A DNA stretch of 64,000 nucleotides from the NCBI RefSeq assembly GCF_009647605.1, contig NZ_WJIF01000002.1, forward strand, positions 434,001 to 498,000, given 5' to 3'. The DNA is from Agromyces agglutinans (GTDB lineage Bacteria; Actinomycetota; Actinomycetes; Actinomycetales; Microbacteriaceae). Each line of letters begins with the position of its first letter. Position 1 is the stretch's first letter. Positions 58,023 through 64,000 of the stretch are shown here, one piece after another. A program made the position numbers and the translations under genes. The notes beneath the pieces are model-generated. The model was not told where the DNA came from and searched no databases. It worked only from the letters and a program-made list of their open reading frames with translations.

Positions 58023-59530
58023 CCGAGGTGCTCGTCGTCGGCGCCGGTCCGGCCGGTCTCGCCGCCGCGCTCGCGGCCCGCGCGCGCGGCGCCGCCGTCA
58101 CCCTGCTCGACGCGGCCGACGAGCTCGGCGGCCAGTACTGGCGCCACCTGCCCCCGCAGCGCCCGGCCGCGCGCGAGCGCGCGCTGCACCACGGCTGGGC
58201 CCGCTTCGAGCGGATGCGCCGCGAACTCGAGGCCGACCCGGGTTGCGAGGTGCTCACGAGCGCGCAGGTCTGGGCGATCGAGCCGGCCGACGACGACGGT
58301 CGCGTCGGAGCCGACGGTCGCCTCATCGACGGCGGTGATCGCGCGGTCGCCGGCGCCGCGGCGCGGGCCGCGCTCGTCGTGCACGTGCTGGTCGGCCCCG
58401 TCGACGGCGCGGATCGCGTGGCGCGGAGCATCCGCCCCGACGCGCTCGTGCTCGCGACGGGCGCGCACGACCGCACCCTCCCGTTCCCCGGCTGGGACCT
58501 GCCCGGCGTCTTCACCGCGGGCGCGGCGCAGGCGCTCGCGAAGGGCGAGCGCGTCGCCGTGGGCGAGCGCGTCGTCGTCGCCGGAGCGGGGCCGTTCCTG
58601 CTCCCCGTCGCGGCGTCGCTCGCGGCGACGGGCGCCCGGGTCGTCGGCGTGCATGAGGCCAACCGACCCGGACGGCTGGCCGCGGGCTGGCTGCCCCGCC
58701 CGTGGGCGCTCATCGGCGCCGTCGGCAAGGCGGGCGAGCTCGCGGGCTACGCGTGGAACCACGTGCGCCACCGCATTCCGTACCGCACCGGCAGCGCGGT
58801 CGTCGCGGCGCACGGCACCGACCGCGTCGAGGCGGTCACGATCGCCTCGCTCGACCGCGACTGGCGGCCCATCGCCGGCACCGAGCGCCGCGTCGAGGCC
58901 GACGCGGTCTGCGTCAGCCACGGGTTCACGCCACGGCTCGAACTGCCCATCGCGGCCGGCTGCGCGATCACCTCCGACCGGTTCGTCGTCGTGGACGCAG
59001 GCCAGGGCACGAGTGTCGCCGGCGTCTACGCGGCGGGCGAGATCACCGGCATCGGCGGCGTCGACGCCGCGCTGGCCGAGGGAGCGGTCGCCGGTCACGT
59101 CGCCGCGGGCGGCTCGCCGACCGACGCCGAGATCTCGCGCGAGATGCGCGCCCGGCGCACCACCACCGACTTCGCCGGCCGCATCGAGGCGTCCCACGGC
59201 ATCCGCTCCGGCTGGACGGCGTGGCTCGACGACGACACGCTCGTCTGCCGCTGCGAGGAGGTGCCGTACGGGCGCCTGCGCGCGACCGGCGACGCGACCT
59301 GCTCCACGGGCCTGCGCTCGCTCAAGCTCACGACCCGAGCCGGCCTCGGCATCTGCCAGGGCCGGATCTGCGGACGCACCGTCGAGCACCTGCTCGGCGG
59401 CGACGGCGGCTTCGCCGACGGCGTCAGCACCGACCGACGTCCGATCGCCGCACCCGTTCGCCTCGCCGAACTCGCCGGCGCCTCGGCACCGAACCGCCCC
59501 GAAGGGCATCTACGAAAGGAAACCCCATGA
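58019..59530 (+). CDS. NAD(P)/FAD-dependent oxidoreductase with BFD-like [2Fe-2S] domain, large subunit
   Basis: 503 residues. VLVVGAGPAGLAAALAARARG and LLDAADELGGQYWR (FAD), ATGAHDRTLPFPGWDLPGV, a second GAGPFLLPVAASLAATG, then a C-terminal bacterioferritin-associated-ferredoxin-like domain: VCRCEEVPYGRL and TRAGLGICQGRICG. HcnB/SoxA-alpha type. With the two preceding genes it forms the dehydrogenase. ATG 58019 overlaps the [2Fe-2S] gene by 4 nt. Confidence 0.92.
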   Translation: MTEVLVVGAGPAGLAAALAARARGAAVTLLDAADELGGQYWRHLPPQRPAARERALHHGWARFERMRRELEADPGCEVLTSAQVWAIEPADDDGRVGADGRLIDGGDRAVAGAAARAALVVHVLVGPVDGADRVARSIRPDALVLATGAHDRTLPFPGWDLPGVFTAGAAQALAKGERVAVGERVVVAGAGPFLLPVAASLAATGARVVGVHEANRPGRLAAGWLPRPWALIGAVGKAGELAGYAWNHVRHRIPYRTGSAVVAAHGTDRVEAVTIASLDRDWRPIAGTERRVEADAVCVSHGFTPRLELPIAAGCAITSDRFVVVDAGQGTSVAGVYAAGEITGIGGVDAALAEGAVAGHVAAGGSPTDAEISREMRARRTTTDFAGRIEASHGIRSGWTAWLDDDTLVCRCEEVPYGRLRATGDATCSTGLRSLKLTTRAGLGICQGRICGRTVEHLLGGDGGFADGVSTDRRPIAAPVRLAELAGASAPNRPEGHLRKETP

Positions 59531-60459
59531 CCGACCGCTTCGACCTCGGCGGCGTCGTCGTCGCCACGACGCTCGCGTTCAAGGAAGACGCCGCCGCCCC
59601 GGCCGGACTCGCCGTCGACTACGACCGGTTCGCCGAGCACTGCGACTTCCTGATCAGCAACGGATGCCGCGGCGTCGGCCCGAACGGATCGCTCGGCGAG
59701 TACTCCTCGCTCACCGACGAGGAGCGCCGCAAGGTCATCCAGGTCGCCGTCGAGGCGGTCGGCGGGCGCGGCCTCGTCGTCGCCGGCGTGCACGGCGTCG
59801 GCTGGCACCAGGCCGTGAAGTGGGCCGAGTACGCCAAGGAGGACGGCGCCGACGGCGTGCTCGCGCTGCCCCCGACGATCTACCGCGCCAACCGCGCCGA
59901 GGTCATCGAGCACTACACGCGCATCAACGAGGTCGGCCTGCCGATCATGCTCTACAACAACCCGATCGACACCAAGGTCGACCTCACGCCCGACCTCGTC
60001 GCCGAGCTCTTCGAGCTCGAGAACGTCGTCGCGATCAAGGAGTTCACGACCGACATCCGCCGCGTGCTCGAGATCCAGGAGCTCTGCGGCATCGACGTCA
60101 TCGCGGGCGCCGACGACCTGCTCTTCGAGTCGCTCGTGGTGGGTGCGACGGGCTGGTTCGCGGGCTACCCGAACGCCTTCCCGAAGGAGGCCGTCGAGAT
60201 CTACAACCTGGTGCAGGCCGGCGAGATCGCCGCCGCGCGCGACCTCTACAAGGGCCTCGTCGCGGTGTTCCGCTGGGACTCGAAGACCGAGTTCGTGCAG
60301 GCCATCAAGCTGTCGATCGACATCGCCGGCCAGAGCTACGGTGGACCGACCCGTCCGCCGCGCGGCCCGCTCTCGGCCGAGCACGAGGCGATCGTGCGGC
60401 GTGACACGCTGAAGGCACTGGAGTACGCGGCGAGCCGCGACCTCGTCTCGGCCCGCTGA
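59527..60459 (+). CDS. DHDPS/NAL-family lyase, probable 1-pyrroline-4-hydroxy-2-carboxylate deaminase
   Basis: 310 residues. Class I aldolase fold with Schiff-base K171 (VVAIKEFT), Tyr143 in LYNNPIDT, and GPNGSLGEYSSLTDEER near residue 55 where the usual GTTGE is replaced. This substitution plus the neighbourhood (epimerase, dehydrogenase, KGSA dehydrogenase) supports the deaminase of hydroxyproline breakdown, which makes 2-oxoglutarate semialdehyde + NH3. Other DHDPS-like lyases cannot be excluded. ATG 59527 overlaps the large-subunit stop by 4 nt. Confidence 0.87.
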   Translation: MTDRFDLGGVVVATTLAFKEDAAAPAGLAVDYDRFAEHCDFLISNGCRGVGPNGSLGEYSSLTDEERRKVIQVAVEAVGGRGLVVAGVHGVGWHQAVKWAEYAKEDGADGVLALPPTIYRANRAEVIEHYTRINEVGLPIMLYNNPIDTKVDLTPDLVAELFELENVVAIKEFTTDIRRVLEIQELCGIDVIAGADDLLFESLVVGATGWFAGYPNAFPKEAVEIYNLVQAGEIAAARDLYKGLVAVFRWDSKTEFVQAIKLSIDIAGQSYGGPTRPPRGPLSAEHEAIVRRDTLKALEYAASRDLVSAR

Positions 60460-60491
60460 CGGGCCGAACCGAACCGGCAGGAGATCCACCC

Positions 60492-61493
60492 ATGCGTTCG
60501 AACCGAGTGATCACGGCGGTCGACTCGCACACCGAGGGGATGCCGACGCGCGTCGTGACCGGCGGCGTCGGCGTCATCCCCGGCGCGACGATGAACGAGA
60601 AGCGCCTGCACTTCATGGCGAACCTCGACGACCTTCGGCTCTTCCTCATGAACGAGCCGCGCGGGCACGCCGCGATGAGCGGGGCGATCCTCCAGCCGCC
60701 GACGCGCCCCGACTGCGACTGGGGCGTCGTCTACATCGAGGTGTCGGGCTGCCTGCCGATGTGCGGGCACGGCACCATCGGCGTCGCGACCGTGCTCGTC
60801 GAGACGGGCATGGTGCCGGTGGTGGAGCCCGTGACCGAGATCCGGCTCGACACCCCGGCCGGTCTCGTGATCGCGCGCGTGCAGGTGACCGACGGCCACG
60901 CCGACTCGGTCACCATCGAGAACGTGCCGAGCTACGTCGACGTGCTGGATGCCTCGGTCGAGGTGCCCGGCTACGGGTCGGTGCCGTACTCCATGGCGTT
61001 CGGCGGCAACTTCTACGCGATGGTCGACCTCGACGACGTGGGCCTGCCCTTCGACCGTTCCCGGCAGCAGGAGATCCTGAACGCCGGTCTCGCCATCATG
61101 GATGCGATCAACGAGCAGGCGCCGCCGAGGCATCCCACCATCGACGGACTCGACCACTGCCACCACGTCGAGTTCATCGCCCCGGGCTCGAACGCGCAGC
61201 TCTCGCGGCACGCGATGGCGATCCATCCCGGATGGTTCGACCGGTCGCCGTGCGGCACGGGGACCTCGGCGCGCATGGCCGAGCTCTGGGCCCGCGGCGA
61301 GCTCGCGCTCGACACCGACTTCGTCAACGAGTCGTTCATCGGCAGCCGGTTCGTCGGCCGACTCGTCGCCGAGACCGAGATCGACGGTCGGCCGGCCGTG
61401 ATCCCGACCATCACCGGGCGCGCGTGGGTGACGGGCATGGGCCAGTACCTGCTCGATCCGAGCGATCCCTTCCCCACCGGCTTCCAGTTCTAA
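60492..61493 (+). CDS. Proline racemase-family epimerase, probable 4-hydroxyproline 2-epimerase
   Basis: 333 residues. Both catalytic cysteines are present: C91 in PMCGHGTIG and C254 in SPCGTGTSARMAELWARG, so it is an epimerase/racemase and not a dehydratase (which has Thr/Ser at the first position). N-terminus VITAVDSHTEGMPTRVVTGG is standard. Converts trans-4-hydroxy-L-proline to cis-4-hydroxy-D-proline. ATG 60492 has CAGGAG 8 nt upstream. Confidence 0.92.
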   Translation: MRSNRVITAVDSHTEGMPTRVVTGGVGVIPGATMNEKRLHFMANLDDLRLFLMNEPRGHAAMSGAILQPPTRPDCDWGVVYIEVSGCLPMCGHGTIGVATVLVETGMVPVVEPVTEIRLDTPAGLVIARVQVTDGHADSVTIENVPSYVDVLDASVEVPGYGSVPYSMAFGGNFYAMVDLDDVGLPFDRSRQQEILNAGLAIMDAINEQAPPRHPTIDGLDHCHHVEFIAPGSNAQLSRHAMAIHPGWFDRSPCGTGTSARMAELWARGELALDTDFVNESFIGSRFVGRLVAETEIDGRPAVIPTITGRAWVTGMGQYLLDPSDPFPTGFQF

Positions 61494-61529
61494 GCGCGCC
61501 ACGCACCTCGCACGCACCAGGAGACCCGC

Positions 61530-63062
61530 ATGACCGAATCCCAGGACCTCGCCGCCGTCGCGGCCGCCGCATCCGCCGCAGCCGGCCCGTTCGCCGACGC
61601 GTCGCCGGCCGACCGGGCGCGCGCCCTCGTCGCCGTCGCCGACGCGCTCGACGCCGCGGCCGACGAGCTCGTGTCGATCGCGATGCGCGAGACGGGGCTC
61701 GGCGAACCGCGCCTGCGCGGCGAGCTCACCCGCACGAGTGTCCAGCTGCGGCTCTTCGCCGAGACCGTGCTCGACGGCACGTACCTCGACGTGCGCATCG
61801 ACGACGCCGACCCCGACTTCGTGCTCGGCGCGCGCGCCGAGGTGCGGCGGATGCTGGTGCCGGTCGGCCCGGTCGTCAACTTCGCGGCCTCGAACTTCCC
61901 GTTCGCGTTCTCGGTCGCCGGTGGCGACACCGCGTCGGCGCTCGCCGCCGGATGCCCCGTCGTGCTCAAGGCCCACCCGGGCCACCCCGAGCTGTCGCGC
62001 GCGACGGCCGCGACCGTGCGCGACGCGCTCGCGGCGGCCGGACTGCCCGACGGCGTGTTCCAGCTGGTCGAGGGCGTCGAGGCGGGTGTCGCGATCCTGC
62101 AGGACCCGCGCATCCGCGCCGCCTCGTTCACGGGTTCGCTGCGCGCCGGCCGGCACCTCGCCGACCTCGCCGCCGCGCGGCCGTCGCCGATCCCGTTCTA
62201 CGGCGAGCTCGGCAGCGTGAACCCCGTCTTCGTCACGCGCGCCGCGATCGACGAGCGCGCCGCCGAGCTCGCGGCCGGGTACGTCGCGAGCGTGAGCGGC
62301 TCCGCCGGGCAGCTGTGCACGAAGCCCGGCGTCGTGTTCGTCCCCGCCGGAGCCGAAGCCGCCGACCGGCTCGTCGCACGCGTCGCCGAGGCGGCGGCCG
62401 GCCTCGCCGAGCACCGGCTGCTGAACCCCGGCATCACCCGCGGCTTCGCGGCACGCCGCGGCGAGGTGCTCGGCGCGCCCGGCGTCGTCGCGGTCGCCGA
62501 GGGCGCACTGCGCGTCGACGCCGACGAGCAGGGCTGGGCGACGCCGACGATCCTGCGGGTGTCGCTCGACGACTTCCGTGCGTCGCGGGAGCAGCTGGCC
62601 GAGGAGGCGTTCGGACCGCTGTCGATCCTCGTCGAGGTGCCCGACGGCGCCGACCTCGCCGACCTCGTCGACGAGTTCCTCGAGGGCGAGCTCACCGCCA
62701 CGGTGCACCTGGGTGCCGACGAGGCATCCGGAGCCGAGCATGATGCGAGCCGCGCGCTCGTGCGTGCGCTGGCCGACCGCGTGGGCCGCGTGCTCGTCGG
62801 CGGCTGGCCGACCGGCGTCGCCGTGACGCCCGCGATGCAGCACGGCGGACCGTGGCCCGCGACGACGGACGCCGGCGGATCAACGTCGGTCGGCACGGCT
62901 GCGATCTCGAGGTTCCTGCGGCCGGTCGCGTACCAGTCGGTGCCCGACGCGCTGCTGCCGCCCGCGTTGCAGGACGCGAACCCGTGGAACGTGCCGCAGC
63001 GCCGGTCGCCGGCCGGGCAGTCGCGCGGATGGGGCGCGACGGCCGCCGCGGCGATCGCCTGA
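61530..63062 (+). CDS. Aldehyde dehydrogenase, probable 2-oxoglutarate semialdehyde dehydrogenase (NADP+)
   Basis: 510 residues, the KGSADH type rather than the usual ~480-residue ALDH: VPVGPVVNFAASNFPFAFSVAGGDTASALAAGCPVVLKAHPGHP, the catalytic E in YGELGSVNPVF and Cys263 in SAGQLCTKPG, C-terminus TPAMQHGGPWPATT and FLRPVAYQ. Final step: 2-oxoglutarate semialdehyde to 2-oxoglutarate. ATG 61530 is preceded by CAGGAGA. Last gene of the catabolic operon; convergent with the APC permease. Confidence 0.93.
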   Translation: MTESQDLAAVAAAASAAAGPFADASPADRARALVAVADALDAAADELVSIAMRETGLGEPRLRGELTRTSVQLRLFAETVLDGTYLDVRIDDADPDFVLGARAEVRRMLVPVGPVVNFAASNFPFAFSVAGGDTASALAAGCPVVLKAHPGHPELSRATAATVRDALAAAGLPDGVFQLVEGVEAGVAILQDPRIRAASFTGSLRAGRHLADLAAARPSPIPFYGELGSVNPVFVTRAAIDERAAELAAGYVASVSGSAGQLCTKPGVVFVPAGAEAADRLVARVAEAAAGLAEHRLLNPGITRGFAARRGEVLGAPGVVAVAEGALRVDADEQGWATPTILRVSLDDFRASREQLAEEAFGPLSILVEVPDGADLADLVDEFLEGELTATVHLGADEASGAEHDASRALVRALADRVGRVLVGGWPTGVAVTPAMQHGGPWPATTDAGGSTSVGTAAISRFLRPVAYQSVPDALLPPALQDANPWNVPQRRSPAGQSRGWGATAAAAIA

Positions 63063-63063
63063 T

Positions 63064-63081
63064 CGCTGCCGTCGCAGCGAC
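63064..63081. terminator. Short hairpin between the aldehyde dehydrogenase and permease genes
   Basis: TCGCTGC-CGTC-GCAGCGA, 1 nt after the stop codon, in the 29-nt gap between convergent genes; could serve both strands. Confidence 0.45.
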
Positions 63082-63091
63082 GGCCTGACCG

Positions 63092-64000
63092 CTACGGCTT
63101 GCGGGCCCCGCCCGGCTCGCGCACCTCGCGGCGGGGCACCGGCCGCACGGGCCGCACGGGCTCGCCGCGTCGGTCCTGGCCCGGCAGCGGCCGCGATCGC
63201 CGGCCGTAGATCAGGTCGGAGGAGTCGAGCAGCCACGGCACGAGCGCGACGGTCACGCCGTGCACGAGCATCAGCTTCTGCCGGATGCGCCGCGCCTTGT
63301 GGTTGTGCAGGATGTTCTCCCACCAGTGCCCGACGATGTACTGCGGCATGTAGACCGTCACGACCTCCGAGCCGTGCTCGGCGCGGTGCTGCTTGAGGTA
63401 GGCGATCAGCGGGTGGCTGAGATCGCGGTACGGCGACGACAGGATCCGCAGCTTCACGTGGATGTTCTGCTTGACCCAGTCCTTCTTCAGCTGCTTCGTC
63501 TGCGCCTCGTCGATCGACACGTGGACGGCCTCGAGCGAGTCGTGGCGGGCCGCGATGGCGTAGTCGAGGGCCTTCAGCGTCGGCTTCTGCATGCGGCCGA
63601 CGAGCACGATCGCGTGGTCGCCCTGCGCGCCGAACGTCGTCACCGGGTCGACCTCGATCTCCTTCTCGACGTCGCGGTAGTAGCGGTTCACGCCGAGCAT
63701 GAGCAGGAACAGGATCGGCATCAGCACGAAGACGATCCAGGCGCCGTGGGTGAACTTCGTGACCGTGACGACGCTGAGCACGACCGCGGTCATGGCGGCG
63801 CCGATGGCGTTGATGACGAGCGCGCGCTGCATCGCGCCGCGCGTGAGCGGCCGGTCGTCGGGCGAGGCGTCGGCGGGAGGCCGGCGAGGCGCCGGCTTCC
63901 GCGAACCGGCGGGATGCCGCATCCGGGCGAGCTCGCGCAGCCAGTGCCGCACCATGCCGGTCTGGCCGAGCGTGAACGACACGAACACGCCGATGATGTA
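63092..64000 (-). CDS. APC-family permease, C-terminal part (KimA-like); runs off the right edge
   Basis: The frame is open to the last base of the window; only the C-terminal ~302 residues are present. Visible: IIGVFVSFTLGQTGMVRHWLREL, two helices (LVINAIGAAMTAVVLSVVTVTKF; GAWIVFVLMPILFLLMLGVNRYYRDVEKEI), then a cytoplasmic domain resembling universal-stress-type modules (HAIVLVGRMQKPTLKALDYAIAARHDSLEAVHVSIDE). That layout matches KimA/YdaO potassium importers and related amino-acid permeases. The start codon lies beyond 64000. Convergent with the hydroxyproline operon and unrelated to it. Confidence 0.8.
   Translation of the reverse strand, partial: YIIGVFVSFTLGQTGMVRHWLRELARMRHPAGSRKPAPRRPPADASPDDRPLTRGAMQRALVINAIGAAMTAVVLSVVTVTKFTHGAWIVFVLMPILFLLMLGVNRYYRDVEKEIEVDPVTTFGAQGDHAIVLVGRMQKPTLKALDYAIAARHDSLEAVHVSIDEAQTKQLKKDWVKQNIHVKLRILSSPYRDLSHPLIAYLKQHRAEHGSEVVTVYMPQYIVGHWWENILHNHKARRIRQKLMLVHGVTVALVPWLLDSSDLIYGRRSRPLPGQDRRGEPVRPVRPVPRREVREPGGARKP

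Noticed and set aside
60492-61493. trans-3-hydroxyproline dehydratase instead of epimerase
   Set aside because: Dehydratases of this family replace the first catalytic Cys by Ser or Thr; both Cys are present here (C91, C254).
1-64000. Mobile elements, tRNA or rRNA genes
   Set aside because: I looked for transposases, integrases, inverted-repeat ends with target duplications, tRNA T-loop words and rRNA-like stretches on both strands and saw none; base composition is even throughout.

Overview
The window is high-GC chromosomal DNA from an actinobacterium, most likely the Microbacteriaceae (Agromyces or a close relative). The evidence is the very high GC, a DUF3073 gene and a sterol-carrier-like gene placed near purM and purF, many leaderless promoters, and an over-used GGATGCC/GGCATCC word. 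I found no rRNA, tRNA, CRISPR array, insertion sequence or prophage gene.

Layout. 1-1.7 kb: tail of a membrane transporter, an Erm-type 23S rRNA methyltransferase, a Nudix hydrolase. 1.7-16.3 kb: purL, an HxlR regulator, a TetR gene divergent from an NCS1 permease and YtcJ-like amidohydrolase (two tandem operators between them), apt, a Fur regulator plus catalase, a secreted M14 carboxypeptidase, an MscS channel and purSQ. 16.6-20.6 kb: a heptad-repeat envelope protein, a small amphipathic-helix protein and a DUF222/HNH nuclease behind a perfect LexA box. 20.7-24.2 kb: a tryptophan-degradation operon, kynA - amidohydrolase - kynU, in which the amidohydrolase occupies the place of the missing formamidase. 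24.4-45.1 kb: housekeeping genes including purC, purD, purF and purM, a three-gene 2-oxoacid dehydrogenase operon (E1alpha, E1beta, E2) divergent from an Lrp/AsnC regulator, a MocR regulator, a flavoprotein and an EamA exporter.

45.2-63.1 kb is the most interesting part. Two consecutive operons share a 12-bp operator-like element. They encode a GH127 beta-L-arabinofuranosidase without signal peptide, a complete oligopeptide ABC importer, a proline iminopeptidase, an aminopeptidase P and a GntR/FadR regulator. These are followed by a three-part FAD/[2Fe-2S]/FAD dehydrogenase, a DHDPS-family deaminase, a two-cysteine proline racemase-family epimerase and an aldehyde dehydrogenase. Read together, this is a route from arabinosylated hydroxyproline glycopeptides (plant extensin-like material) to 2-oxoglutarate: import, deglycosylation, peptide cleavage, L- to D-hydroxyproline epimerisation, oxidation, deamination and oxidation. 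The window ends inside an APC-family permease.

Seven genes of de novo purine synthesis (purF, D, L, Q, S, M, C) and the salvage gene apt lie in the first 42 kb, but as separate transcription units. Three DNA-level patterns recur: a -10 hexamer exactly 6 nt before the start codon at about fifteen genes; exact 15-bp tandem repeats at five unrelated places; and CTAG or TAGCTA serving as the stop codon of both genes at convergent ends.
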